Shown: positions 12,218-23,681, numbered from the stretch's first letter. The stretch: 64,000 nucleotides of DNA from Symsagittifera roscoffensis (GCF_963678635.1 NC_087067.1:29068403-29132402), one strand, 5' to 3'. Notes: generated from the letters alone by a model not told the origin. Program-made: numbers and translations.

Positions 12218-12526
12218 ATGGCTGGGTCTCAGTATCCCCAGACCACGAGGTCACTCCTAAAAACAGGGCTACTACTATTTATTATATTACTATTACATTT
12301 GACCACTAGAATTGAGGAACATAAGAAAGCAGACTCACCGGTAGGCCTCCATCTTCAGCAATACCAACTTGAGGGAAATAGCGCAGATCTTAGTTGGGAA
12401 ATTATAGATAGGTCAAACAACCAAACAAAATTGCTAACACTAGAGGTAATAGATATCAGGAAAGAGAAACCGGTCTTGAACACGCGCGATGAGTTTAGGA
12501 GCAGGGAGTTAACACTGAAAATTTAG
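12218..12526 (+). pseudogene. C-terminal fragment of a retroelement GIY-YIG type endonuclease
   Basis: An open frame of 102 codons whose last 70 residues have the pattern RIEEHKKADSPVGLHL, WEIIDRSNN, LLTLEVIDI, PVLNTRDEFRSRELTL. This matches what I know of the C-terminus of GIY-YIG endonucleases on Penelope-like and related retroelements (EH, SP.G.HL, a Glu in the last helix, a P.LN.RDE end). No reverse transcriptase is found upstream, so it is a 5'-truncated remnant. The tail after it (12.78-12.83 kb) carries CCTGACGATG and AAAACGTTCGAAA, a motif pair common behind such ORFs. The ATG at 12218 is only the first in frame, not a true start. The family assignment is from memory. Confidence 0.55.
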
Positions 12527-14089
12527 TCCCAAAATATTTTTGGTTTTTTATTTAAAACGTACATGTCTAAATCGAAATTATGACTCAGAAACTTCCAGAC
12601 AAATTAATGTAAAAATGTTTAATTAATTTTAGAGGTTGAAAGTATTTTAATCTTAAAAGTTATTTAGAGGTCAACTGTGATTGGCTTTCTTTTATCATGA
12701 TGGTTTAGAACCAAATTGTATGTGATTTATTGTACACAACATTTGTAAATTGATGTTTAATCGTCATTTTGATTAGTTTATTGTAAAACCTGACGATGTA
12801 CATAGTTGCAAAAACGTTCGAAATTTACTTTTTAACAAAAACTACTTCTTATATTACTATTGTTTTTGATCAGTAGATAAAAATCATCATCTTCATCGAA
12901 GATGGATCAACCCTTTCCCTCACTCCTAGCTTCTCCTTCCCTGAAAATGAATCTGGATGTTAATTAAATTCAACTCAGGACATGACCAGGAAGCTAAAAG
13001 TTTATATGAAACAGTTTGAGTTCTGAGCCCTAGACCCCTCCGGATTCTGGAATCCGGGGAAATAGCACTCCTATTTCTTTCCGGAAGGCTAGACACGCCG
13101 TCCCATCTTGCTTCCTTTTTCTCGGGTTCTACATGGTAACAATTTCAATCTGTTGTCATTTTCTCGTAGTTTCTTCCACCGCGACTATTGTTGTTGTGTT
13201 TTCGCCGTTTCAGTGTGTGCGAAATAATAGAAGGTTACGTGTCGTTCATGTCCAAATTGAAATTTAAAAATTTAGCATGTCAGTTAAAATTAACCCTTCC
13301 CGATTTGTCCAATCATTCAAATAACGTCGCTAATTCATTAAAACCATCAATCTTCCCGGTTAGATGTTCTTTTTTTCTGATCGATAAAAATTCGATTACG
13401 AAACTGCATTTTCGTGCATTCTGGTCGAAAATCACATAATGATAATGATAAACAGAGGACGATTAAGGTTGATGTTTAAAGTAAAACTAAATTGGGGCTT
13501 ACGTTTTTTTAATAAGAACACGCAACTCGACACAAGAAAATACAAATTATCTGTATTGTATTATAAATAAAAAATTCGTCGAAAAATGTTTTGTCATTTT
13601 TTGTGCCGGGTACGCAGGCGGCATTCGCAATCTGTATTTTTTTTTGTTTACTTAATCAAAAGGTCAAAAGTATCATAGTAACCGAGGTTACAGTCAGGAG
13701 TCCTTTCATCACGTATTCCAGTCAAAATCCTTGGAATTTTCTAGATATGGAAGTGATAATGATAAAATAAGATGACAAGTGTTGATGTTCCTTTCAATTA
13801 AAATCGATACGGGTTACGTTTCTTCATTGAGAACACGCAACTCGACACGAGAAAATATAATATACAAGTGCAATCTGTATAGCCAGTGAGATTCTCTGTT
13901 TAAAAAAGCTGCCTGCCCTGGATTCTTCAGCACAGATGCTTAGGTTCATAGAAAGTGCGTTCAAAAAAATTTCCGTGTTAGGGCCGGCCGCACCCTGAAT
14001 CTCAAAAGCTGGCGGCTGAAAAAGATATCCATCATCTACAAAGTCTCTATACTTATCATTTTTCTTTTTTTTTGAGAAAGCGTTAGAAT
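12527..14089. other. Non-coding stretch with retroelement tail and diverged direct repeats
   Basis: Contains the tail of the GIY-YIG fragment (to about 12840), then copy 2 of the 11895 repeat (13655-13752). A pair of direct repeats sits near 13435-13560 and 13752-13880 (shared blocks: GATAATGATAAA, GAACACGCAACTCGACAC, GAAAATA). No gene seen. Confidence 0.6.
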
Positions 14090-14150
14090 TGTATATTCAA
14101 ACAAACGTTTTTGCACCTTTTTGTGCATCTTCAGGTTTTAAAAATTCTTA
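14090..14150 (-). repeat. Retroelement 3'-tail remnant with CTGAAGATG / AAAACGTTTG motif
   Basis: On the minus strand it reads CCTGAAGATGCACAAAAAGG then TGCAAAAACGTTTGTTTG. The inverted GCAC/GTGC arms and the AACGTTTG block resemble the tail behind Penelope-like ORFs, and the similar tail at 12.8 kb on the plus strand. Only the tail is present. Confidence 0.4.
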
Positions 14151-14477
14151 ACTATCTGTACAAAATGATCAAAGATCATAAAAAGTGTCATACACATCCT
14201 TATTTCAAATTTTAAAAAATTAAACCAATCAAAAGTTTACAAATATTACTGAAATTATGTAATAACTATAATGTAACAATTTTAAACATTTTGTCACAAA
14301 TTTCTGGGAGTTTTTAAGTTTTTTTTGTTTTTACAATTTCGTTTTGTCGCTTTTTTTTTAATGCTAACATGTAAGTTATTTCAAAATTTTTTTGATTTAG
14401 CCAGAATTTTTCGATTCTGGAAGTAGGGAGTTGACACTAAGGCTATAGTTCCAGAATCGAAAAATTACGGTTCATAC

Positions 14478-14690
14478 GGTTCGATTTTTTGTTATTGTTT
14501 CCAATTTATTCCAGCATAGTTAGTTAGTTTTTTGTGCCGACAAAACTGATTATCTTGATTTTTAAACAAATAAGCAATGCAAAATTGTTTTTTACTAACA
14601 TAATCAGTTTCGTCGGCACAAAAAACTTACTAACTATGCTGGAATAAATTTATGCTTGGAAACAATAACAAAAAAAATCGAACCGTATAA
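14478..14690. repeat. Foldback element, long inverted repeat
   Basis: The left arm (about 14478-14555) contains CGGTTCGATTTTTTGTTATT, ATTCCAGCATAGTTAGTTAG, TTTTTTGTGCCGAC and AACTGATTA. The right arm (about 14600-14690) carries the same blocks in reverse complement. The loop is about 45 bp. No ORF is present, so it looks like a palindromic non-autonomous element. Confidence 0.75.
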
Positions 14691-15419
14691 ATCAAAAAAC
14701 TTAAATCAAACCCTTAAAATTCACCAACAAAATTCGGTTCTGACCCCAAAACTTTACTTTCACTAACTGATTCTGTAATTTCAGTCTTATTACTGAACAA
14801 AATAAAAAATTCGATAAAAAACTGAACGGTACAAAAATTGACAAGAAAAAAATAAAAAAATGAACAAATTATTTCTTTGGAACTTGTTTGTGTTACTCAA
14901 TAATGTTCATCTGGTTGTTTTGTTTCCTTTCATTGCTTAAACTAATCTAGATAATTAATGAATCAAAACAAAATGTTGACAGAAGTTTGAAAATCAATTC
15001 ATTTATAAGACTTGAGTTATGTGGGCGGAGTCTTGGCACCCGATTTTTCCTTCTTTTTGAAGCAAGTTGCAGATGCATAAAGTGCAATGCAAAATGGAAC
15101 AACCTTTCAGTAGATTATGTGTTGGGATCGTTGCAGAACTTTTTTTGAGAGCAGCCAACATGAGAGCATCCAATATATGCATTAGAGGCAAACGGACCCA
15201 ATGGAGATCGATGAGGCTAGAAGATGACAGCACCATTAGCATGGCAGTTTAAGAGTTGGAGCAACACGAAGAATGGAATAAATTTATTGTTCCGACTTTC
15301 GATACGAAAGTAACGGAATATTTGTGCTCGGGGTGGGTTTTTTTTTCTTCAGACAAATTTCGACTTTTTAACTAGCCATTTTTAACGGAATTTTCGTATA
15401 TCATTCGAAAGCTATTGTT

Positions 15420-16060
15420 GTCCTGAGCTTAAATTTGAAAAGATATTTTACCTGAGATCATTTTTCGTAAAGTTATGAGGGTTTAAAGATTGCCATTTTG
15501 GCCATTTTTACCAATTTGGGACAATTAACACGCGATATAATTCGCGCTATTAACGTGTAAGCGGAGATTTAATCCGTCTTAGAAATCGTTCCAAATTGGT
15601 TGAAAAAAGCTTATCTGCCATAATTGATTTTTTACAAGGAGCGAAATCGGCTCTTTTTCCTTTTCCCCCCACCTGCAAATTTTTATACTTGAAGTTACTG
15701 TTCACTTTTAATCGATTGTTATGAAAATTGACAGACAGATTGATTAGGCCATGACAAACATATTTGGTCTTCATAATTTACCTTGTAAAACCACTCGTTA
15801 GACCATAAAATTCATGTTTAAGTGAGGTGGGGGGAAGGAAAAAGAGCCGCGAAATCTATTGTTTTATACTTTATATGGCAAGTGGGGGGGATGATTTTCT
15901 TAGAAAAATTTTCAATTTTTAGAAAAAAGTTTTTCATTTTATTTTGTTTCATTTAATTTTTTTTGTGTTGTTCATGTTATTACTGCTCCATAAACGTTAA
16001 AAGGCAGTCGGAACTTTCAGCGCTTCGCCCTGATACGAGCAGTCTTGGTCGATTTTATTT
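15420..16060. repeat. Dispersed repeat interrupted by a MITE (uninterrupted relative at 21300-21660)
   Basis: Blocks TTCGTAAAGTTATG, GGGTTTAAAGA, TTGGGACAATTAAC, CGCTATTAACG, AAATTGGTTGAA, TTAAAAGGCAGTC and CTTCGCC.TGATACGAGC occur in the same order at 21300-21660. The copy here has a 200-bp MITE inserted at 15649. Class of the host repeat unknown. Confidence 0.75.
15649..15848. mobile_element. 200-bp MITE with GGCTCTTTTTCC ends and perfect 8-bp TSD
   Basis: The ends are GGCTCTTTTTCCTTTTCC and its approximate inverse GGAAGGAAAAAGAGCC. The flanks are GCGAAATC at 15641-15648 and GCGAAATC at 15849-15856. An 8-bp duplication fits hAT-like (or P-like) transposases. It has no coding capacity. Many relatives of this family occur at 15-21 kb and 45-50 kb. 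Confidence 0.85.
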
Positions 16061-17284
16061 ACGCCTGACTTCGCTGTTAAACATTTTCCAGAACATACAT
16101 GTGTGTTGAAAATGATCAAATGATACAACGAGAAACGCATTTGTCCTTCAACGCATTTCAATCTGCTTAAAATAAGTGAAAATGAGCTAAATGACAACTT
16201 TTGGTGAAATTTACCTTAAATTCTTACAAAAAAGATCTCAAGAACAAGTTATGTGAATGCGTTTTTTTTATTGCTTAAATTGTTTTGTTGTTATTGTTTT
16301 CAAAATTTGATGAAATATGACTGCTATGTTTTTGTTAGATTTCTTTGTTGGCCATTAAGAATTTCCTTGCTTTTTTGATAGTTTGAGTCGTCCGACTTAA
16401 TACAAGGGCAGTATTTGGCCTGAGAGGTAAAAAATTAAATGATTGGAATCATTTTTTTTCGAGTTTGCTAGAGTCTTACTCTACGGGTAGCGTCCGCCTC
16501 AATTTTTTTTTACTGTTGTTGAAACTTTCGCCTACCAACAGTGGAAGTTTGGGCTTCAATTAAACATGAGATAAGATTCGTGGAGCGTTTTTGCGAAGTT
16601 TTCGTGTTTTTGGTCGTGTTCTAGGTGCAAATATCCACGCTTGGGTCAATTTATGAATGCACGGTCATTACAAATATTTTTTCTTCGTTCTCCTCAAGCT
16701 ACACATGCCAAATTGAGGTTTCTTTGACCCATCCAACACTTCAGTGCCAGCTATCTGAACAAATAAATTTTTGGTTTTCAAGGTCCCACATAATACGACG
16801 GGTCAAACTGGTATTTTGTGGTACCAACTATCTGAATACTTCAATTTGAGATCCTAACGGTCTGAAAAAACCATTTTTAGTACCCACGACCTGAAAATAC
16901 AGCCGCGAACTTTACGCGGACGGTAATTTTAGTAAGCATACCAATATCAAACAAAATCCGATAAAGTTTTTTAAAAAATTGAGCAATTTAGTTTATTACG
17001 ATGTCAAACTTTGCATTGTGTGAATTGTAAGTGGATTCCGCAACAGGATCAAAAACTGAATTTTTGCGGAATCCGCAACTCTGCTATTTTTTTTGTCTTT
17101 TTGCTGTTTTGAATTCCACGAACAAATAGCTAAAAATCAAAATGACTCCAAAAACAGGCAACTTTGAGGAATCCGCAACAAAATTTCTGGAATCCGCAAA
17201 AAAATAATCGGAATCCGGAACAGTGGAATTCACAAACAAATAAGTATATGTTTTTAGTTAATTTAGGAACCCGCAACTGTACGA
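16061..17284. other. Intergenic, no gene seen
   Basis: AT-rich sequence without a supportable exon, RNA gene or clear repeat, apart from a few GCGGAATCCGCAA words near 17030-17220 that belong to the tandem repeat that follows. Confidence 0.5.
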
Positions 17285-17405
17285 GTGATCCGCAAAATGT
17301 ATGCGGAATTTGCAAATTGTAAGCAGATTCCGCAATTTGTATGCGGAATCCGCAAATTGTAGGCAGATTCCGCAAATTGTAAGTGGAATCCGCAAATTGT
17401 AAGAC
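17285..17405. repeat. Minisatellite of about 23 bp, core GGAATCCGCAAATTGTA
   Basis: Five to six imperfect head-to-tail units alternate GCGGAATCCGCAA and GCAGATTCCGCAA, each followed by ATTGTAAG or TTGTATG. Isolated words of the same kind occur upstream from 17030. Confidence 0.75.
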
Positions 17406-18986
17406 ACTAGCAATATTCCCTCGTTGGGCAATCCGAGACATAACAAATTTACAGGCAATATTTACGTTACAGGTGGTTGTACGCGGAGTCCAGGGAAATT
17501 TTGTAAGGGTCCACTTAAGTTTTGTAAAATGTTTTAGGAGTTCAGGAATTCAGGAACATGCAGACCCAAAACTGTGCGCAAATCCAGTGCAGAGTTTGGT
17601 CTCGTAATGGGCTAAAACAACCAAGGTCCAACCGTTTCTGGTAAAACATTCACTGTTGAACAGAGTCGAACACTCTTCAGTCAAGTCGAACAAGTCGAAC
17701 AAAGGCGCAAAGCATTCCATCATTCGACGAAAAAAGACAGCTTGACTGACTTGAAAAAACACAATTTTGTCGCGTGCAGTCGAAGAGAACATTGTATGCC
17801 CCTCCAAGTTTCGACGAGTTGTTTTTGGTTGCACAAATTGCAAAATATGAATTGTGAGTCGCGCAATGTCGTGCAAAATCCTATCAATCGAGCAAAATTT
17901 CGCAAAGTTTTTTGGTTGATCAAAGTTACCACATTAGCTATTTTGACTCGTGCGAAGTCGCGCAAAATTTCTCGTGCGAAGTCGCGCAAAAAAGTGTAGC
18001 ATGCGCTTTTTGTGTTGCAAAAAGTTGCGCAAATATTGTCGGCAACCCAAAGTTGCGACCAACCTTTTTTGAAATGTTATGGTCACAACATGCCCGTTAT
18101 GGATTTGACAAAAACCGCGACATACGTACGCATTCTGAGCCGGGAAAGTGAAATTCGAGAAACTAGTTTTTGAGGACTTGATATCACAATCAGTAAGTTT
18201 CTAGTTTCAGAAAATAAAAATACGAAAAAAGTTTTTAAAAAATGATACTTTTGCGGTCAAGGTTTTATGTAATTTTGAAACGTGTTGTTTATATGTAAAC
18301 AATGAATTGCATAAATTACGCAATTTTTAAAGTTGGTAGAAAAAAGGCAACAGTCGTGCCGTTCGCGCCGGTCGCTGTTATTTTTTGGTCGAGTCGGTCG
18401 CTACACATCTCCTCAGTCTTCAAAGCCCTGAAAAACCAGTTTTTGGATATACGACAGTCTGGTAGCACGTAGTTTTGGTCGCGCCAGCCTCAAAATAATA
18501 ATAATTGGTCAAAAAAGCAAAACCTCGGCCTGGGTGAAGATCTACTTAATGTCGCATTTCCACGAGTCATCAACCCTCAATCCTCATAAGTTGTACAAAA
18601 CACAAATACAACCGCCCTTCACTCTTTTATTTTTTTTTTCGGATGTTATCTATCATATTTCTATCATAACGAAAAACAATTCTACTACCGACTACAGGAA
18701 GCTTCGACTTTCAACCTTTTATTTAATCGCCGAGGACATTGATAGTCCACCAACGGTTTCCTTTTTCGCCTTCCAGTCGAAAGGGTACAGCGTCTCATTT
18801 TTATCTCCAGCGCATGCACTAGTTCAATATTCATCCTATTATTAATTTCCCAATTTAGCTCGAGTTTGCCTTGGTTTTCCCCTAGGTTTGGTGTTGTTTA
18901 AGTGTCTACGTAAAAACATAGTTTATTACTCGTTTACTAGTAATAATCGTTTATCAAGAGCTGGCTCAACCTTTTGTTTGTGCAAT
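17406..18986. other. Intergenic, no gene seen; short local duplication at 17945-17995
   Basis: A 20-bp unit, CTCGTGCGAAGTCGCGCAAA, is repeated twice at 17945-17995, with related CGCGCAA words around it. Nothing else can be supported. Confidence 0.5.
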
Positions 18987-19569
18987 CCCGCATCCAAGTT
19001 GAGGCGTAAATAATCGATTATAACGGATTATTATGATGATTTTTTGACAATTATAATTGATTATAATTACCAAAATTAGATGTTTAAAGGATTTATAATT
19101 GATTAAAATCGTGATATTTTCCAAGAGATTATAATCTCTTATAATCGATTATAATTGATTATTGTTCTTACAAAAAACACTTAGAATCGATTGTAAATGA
19201 TTATAATCTCTTATTTTGCCAAAATTTTGTCAACTCAAAACTATATTCGATTTAATTCTTATGTGTTATTATTTTTGTGTCAATAAGAAAATCTCTAAAA
19301 GAGAAATTTCTTGAACACTTTGGTTCATCTGAGCACCAAGTTTTTCCTCGGTACAAAAGTTTCATAGAGATCCTTTCATACTAGTGGAAAGATTCCCGCG
19401 GTAAATGAAAAATAAATTTTCCGAATGGATCATGAAACTAAATCAATTTGCTGATGTTTTGGTGGTTAAAAAGCTTAAATTGATTAAAATTGATTGCTTC
19501 TCAAATTTAGTAAGAATGGTACTAAAATCGTAATATAATCGATTATTAACGCTTAAAACTGGATGCGGG
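18987..19569. repeat. Foldback element with CCCGCATCC ends, rich in TAATCGATTATAA
   Basis: The left end CCCGCATCCAAGTTGAGG, GTAAATAATCGATTATAA is mirrored at the right end by the inverse CCCGCATCCAGTTTTAAGC, GTTAATAATCGATTATA. The interior has many AATCGATTATAAT words. No convincing target duplication and no ORF. A one-ended relative ends at 23398. Confidence 0.75.
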
Positions 19570-19911
19570 ATGTCCACTGTCTGCAAGATGCTGCCCGCAT
19601 TTGTCAGTAATCCATTGCGGCTCAAAACGTTTGCTCAGTCCGAAAAACTGATATAATCGTTTTGTTGTCATGATATACGAATCGATATTCCAACCAATAA
19701 AATTGATAGCAAAGGGTTTAAACCCGAGTCTTTCAACTTAGTTTCATTTTAATCCAAATTTGCACCATGCATTCGCTAAATTGATATTTATTTACTTTCA
19801 TTTCACTTTTACTGAATTTTTTCTTATGAATATGTTTTGTTTCGACTTTTTAACCAGCAATTTTTGACGGTATTTCATTTAAAAAATTATTCAAAAGGTA
19901 TTGGGCTCTTT

Positions 19912-20123
19912 GCTCTTTTCCAGTTTCCCCCCCTTTCAAAATACCGAGTTTTAAGTTTGTTTTACGTGTTATTACGGCTAAATGCCTGATGTTACGCTGT
20001 AAAGTATGAAGAACAAATCTGTTCACAGTTGTTGATTTGTCCACCGCGCCAAATTTCATTGCATTATGACAAGGTTAAATAAGCTTTTCAAAGTTGAATT
20101 TGAAAGGGGGGAAACTGGAAAAG
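19912..20123. mobile_element. MITE of the CTCTTTTCCAGTTTCCCC family
   Basis: The left end TGCTCTTTTCCAGTTTCCCC is matched at the right by the inverse GGGGGAAACTGGAAAAG. The interior shares CGTGTTATTACGGCTAAATG, GTTACGCTGTAAAGTATGAA and CAAATTTCATTGCATTATGA with relatives at 45.6-46.1 kb. No target duplication could be set. Confidence 0.7.
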
Positions 20124-20128
20124 TACCG

Positions 20129-20358
20129 GGCTCTTTTCCACTCACCCCCCCCCCCCCACATTTTATATTTGTCTGACTCGCTATTATGGCTGAATTTGTG
20201 ATGTTACGATGTAAGGTCTGAAAAACAATTTTGTTCACAAATGTTAGTTTGTTCACTAAGCCAAACTTCAATACATTATATCAACGTTAAAATAATTCTT
20301 CCAAAAAAGTCAAACGTTGTGAGGGGGGGGGGGGGGTGGGGGTGACGTGAAAAGAGCC
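20129..20358. mobile_element. MITE of the same family, GGCTCTTTTCC ends with C and G runs
   Basis: Begins GGCTCTTTTCCACT followed by a run of C, ends with a run of G and GTGAAAAGAGCC. The interior resembles the neighbouring copy (GCTATTATGGCTGAATT, GATGTTACGATGTAAGG). It sits five bases from that copy. Confidence 0.7.
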
Positions 20359-20497
20359 AGGTATTTTTGTCCAAGCCTTAAAATGGAAAATATATTTCAC
20401 CTGTGATCTTTTTTCAAAGTTAGAAGTTTCTTTTGTTTTCGTTTTTTAAATTTATTCCACAATTCCAAAAAAAAATTTTCCAAGTTCAACTACTTTC

Positions 20498-20815
20498 CTT
20501 GATTTTTCACAATTGAGCTAGAGTCAATTTGAAACCGGCAAAATAAAATTTACGTACAAGGTGCCGATATTCTTTTCTCCCTCGCCCAATTTCTTAAGTT
20601 AAATCATTTGTTGTACCCTAGATATACACGTTATCATAATTACTCAAAATTCAACTCTTTCGGAAAATTTGAAATTTTTGTGTCGCCGGGGATTCGATCT
20701 TTGTGTAAACAGAATTTGAGTCTAAGGCTTTGCGCACTAAACCATTAGCTCTTTGATTATAATCTGACTTATTGCTGTATATTTGGTTCTTCGATCTTTA
20801 ATTACGTTCAAGTCC
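20498..20815 (-). repeat. tRNA-derived SINE-like repeat, tandem copy A
   Basis: On the minus strand a tRNA-like head (20681-20752) has an A-box-like AGCTAATGGTTTAGTGCGC and a B-box-like GATCGAATCCCC. It is followed by a body with TTGAATTTTGAGTAATTATG, ACGTGTATATCTAGGGTACA, CACCTTGTACGTAAATTT and GCCGGTTTCAAATTGA. The same unit follows directly in copy B and again inside the MULE at 42.9-43.3 kb. Confidence 0.7.
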
Positions 20816-21137
20816 TTGATTTTTCAAAACTGAGCTAGATTCGATTTGAAACCGGCAAATCAAAATTTACGTACAAGGTGTCGATATCCTTTTCTCCCTC
20901 GAACAAGTTCTTAAGTTAAACCTTTTGTTGTACCCTAAATAAACACGTTATCATAATTACTCAAAAATCAACTCTTTCGGAAAAATTGAATTTTTTTGTA
21001 CCGCCGCTGGTTCGATCTTTGGGTAAACAAAATTTGAGTCTAAGGTTTTACGCACTGAACCATTAGTTCTTTGATTATAATCTGACTTATTGCTCTATAT
21101 TCGGTTCTTTGATCTTTAATTACGTTCAAGTTTGATT
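20816..21137 (-). repeat. tRNA-derived SINE-like repeat, tandem copy B
   Basis: Same organisation and length as copy A. The tRNA-like part lies at about 21000-21072 on the minus strand, with a degenerate B box (GATCGAACCAG). Beyond it (to 21185) the sequence TTGATCTTTTGGCGCCGACA extends the homology to the MULE-borne copy. Confidence 0.7.
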
Positions 21138-21299
21138 TTTCATAGCGTAAATCAGTTCTGTCGGCGCCAAAAGATCAAGGAAAAAAAAATACAAATGGTG
21201 TTGAACTGTTTTGAATGGGACTATTTAAGAAACTTTTTGTGATATTTCGGACTCTTTTTTATGAGATTTTTTTACGGGACTGTTTTGTATATGCGCACA

Positions 21300-21660
21300 C
21301 CTTTTTCGTAAAGTTATGGGGGTTTAAAGACTGCTATTTTGGCCTATTTGGGACAATTAACGCTCAATATATTTCTCGCTATTAACGCGTAAGCATGATT
21401 CAATCCGTCCTAACAATCCTCCTAAATTGGTTGAAGGACGCTTGTTTGTCATAATTATTTGTTACCAGGAAAAAAATCTGTCACCTTGTACTTTAAATGG
21501 CGTATGGGGGAATTTTTACACATAATTACAATTTACAAATACAATTTTTTCATTTTACTTTTTTTACCTTTTTTCTTTTTATTACTGCTCCGTAGACCTT
21601 AAAAGGCAGTCAAAACATTCAGGGCTTCGCCTTGATACGAGCTGTCTTCTACTCTTTGCA
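21300..21660. repeat. Dispersed repeat without the MITE insertion (relative of 15420-16060)
   Basis: Same ordered blocks as the 15.4-16.1 kb copy but with no MITE between TTACCAGG and the CTTTAAATGGC block. It serves as the empty-site relative. Confidence 0.7.
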
Positions 21661-22312
21661 GTGGTTTTCCTCTTTTTCTCAATTTCAACTTACGTTTTAC
21701 TGGGATTTTGTTAGCTATCCCCCCATTTCGATTTTCAGAAATTCAAATTTGGCTGCCACATTTTCAATAGTTTAAAAAAGAGTTATATATGTGTAACTTA
21801 AATAGTGAGTTATACAAATACTAACGTGCGAAACTGAAAACCGAAGTATTTGTTGACACTTTTGAAATGCATATTTTATACAGAAATGGTTGTCAAAATA
21901 AAGCAGGCATAGGGGGGATAGTTAACAAGGTCTAAAGGGGGAGGAATAGTTAACAACCCTTTTATTGTTATTTTTAAACCCCACAACCCCGAATGCCCAC
22001 CTCCGCATTAACCCAAGTCCCGCAAACACACACATACATTTAAGTTGGAGGGATAGCGTGGGGTTTTAAGGTGCGCGGGAAGTGAGTCGATGTATGTGTG
22101 TGTGTGGCTGGCGGGGGGAGGGGGTGGTTAGGTACAAGATTAAGATTAAGACCATTTATCCACGGGGGAAAGGACCAACACAAGAGCTGTACAGCTCATC
22201 ACGGCGAACCGCTGTTGTGCCCCTGTTCAAGAACTACATGCAATTTTTTTGGTTATTTTTCTGGGCTGGGTATTGTTGCTTCACCCTCAAGCAACGAGCA
22301 CGGATCATTATA

Positions 22313-22373
22313 GGCCTCGAACATCCGACCTTTCGATTGAGAGGCGGAGAGGTAACCACTTCACCACCGCTCC
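22313..22373 (-). repeat. tRNA-headed SINE, second family
   Basis: On the minus strand it reads GGAGCGGTGGTGAAGTGG, TTACCTC (A-box-like), then GGTCGGATGTTCGAGGCC (B-box-like GTTCGAGGC), about 61 bp. The pol III boxes are well spaced, but the sequence does not fold as a full tRNA. The body probably continues towards 22150. It differs from the repeats at 20.5 kb. Confidence 0.6.
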
Positions 22374-23681
22374 CCTTCGCGAAGGTAAACGCGAAGAGAC
22401 ATGAACGCGAACGTGAAAAAGGAAGAGTCATGAATATGACCGGGGAGGAGAATGAACGTAAAACCCGGGAGGGGGATGAATGAGCATGGAGGTGGTAGAG
22501 GAGTAGTCAGGGTGGTAAAAACGAATGGAAAGACAATAAACTATTATAAACACCCAAGAGTACTTGGAATGCTTATTTCTCAAGATTCGTGCAAAGATTT
22601 GCGCTCTTTTAACCAGCACGTAGAAAATTCACTGGACAATTATTACTCATGCATTTCGCGAAAACATTTGAATTTGCGATTTCCAACTTTTTTGCAAAAT
22701 GTTTATATATATATATATCAAGGTTAATTAGCGGTAAAAAAAACCTATTTAGTTACACCATGCGAGATATCTGCTAGAGAACAACAGAAGCTTCTTAAGG
22801 AACTAATAACACCAAATATGCAAAATATTAAGTAAAAGAGAGCAGAATCTGCTTATTTCTTGCAAAAAAAGCAAATCTTGCTGAAATACCGAAAAAAAAG
22901 CAAAGATAATATGTTTTCTTGCAGGATTTCTTGCAAGATTTGAATTCCGAGAATACTGTGGTAGTTAAATTTATATATGTTAGATGTTCATGTTGATAGT
23001 GTTAGTTGCATAGTTTTAAGCATTCATTATCATTTTAGAACCAATCTTACCTAATTGAGAAAATATCCATTATCAGTAATCGATTATAACCTCTCTCTTT
23101 GAAAACAATTTTTATCAATTACAGCAATTAATCAAGAAATGGAAGGATTATTAATCAATTATAATCGATTAAAATGATTTTAATAAGTTTTCTGTATAAC
23201 CTATACTTAATTCTAATGGATTATAAAAGTTTTTAATTGCTTGGAAAACAGCTTGATTGTAGTCTATTATAAATTATTTAATCACCCAAGTTTGGTAATT
23301 ATATTCAATTATATATGTCGAAAAATTTTAATTAAACCTAAATTAATTAAACCTAAAACCAATTAAATTGATTAATTAAACCTAAACTTGGATGCGGGTA
23401 TGTTACTATAAATTTTAAAACAAATCGTTTTTAAAATAATCCGTTTCAAAGCAATAACCTTGAACTAATCGGTTTTTATGGCCTTTTTAAAAACAAAATT
23501 AATCAGTTATAATAAAAAACTATTAGCTTTGTTGGCTATATTTGCAACAAAAAGGATTTGAAAGACAAAATTATACAGAAATGTTTCTTTTTTTTAAACA
23601 CGATTTTATGAGTGAGACTCTGGATTGAGTTAAATTTAGACTCTGGACAATCCTTTTTTTTAGCTGAAACTCAGTTTTAGT
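22374..23681. other. Intergenic with AATCGATTATAAT-rich repeat remnant
   Basis: No gene seen. Near 23070-23398 lies a second, one-ended member of the foldback family found at 18987-19569, ending in GGATGCGGG. A short TA microsatellite lies near 22705. Confidence 0.5.

Noticed and set aside
17130-17607. Cys/Phe-rich frames over the minisatellite
   Set aside because: Produced by translation of the GGAATCCGCAA tandem units; no independent support.
18534-18845. 103-codon frame starting MKIYLMSHFHES
   Set aside because: No domain, no conservation to test, AT-rich context; could not be supported as a gene.
20119-20340. Poly-C and poly-G runs as CRISPR-like or G-quadruplex array
   Set aside because: They are the mirrored inner ends of one MITE; no regular repeat-spacer structure.
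22082-22483. 133-codon plus-strand frame overlapping a low-complexity GT/G-rich stretch
   Set aside because: It spans the tRNA-headed SINE in antisense, has biased composition and no domain; better explained as a chance frame.
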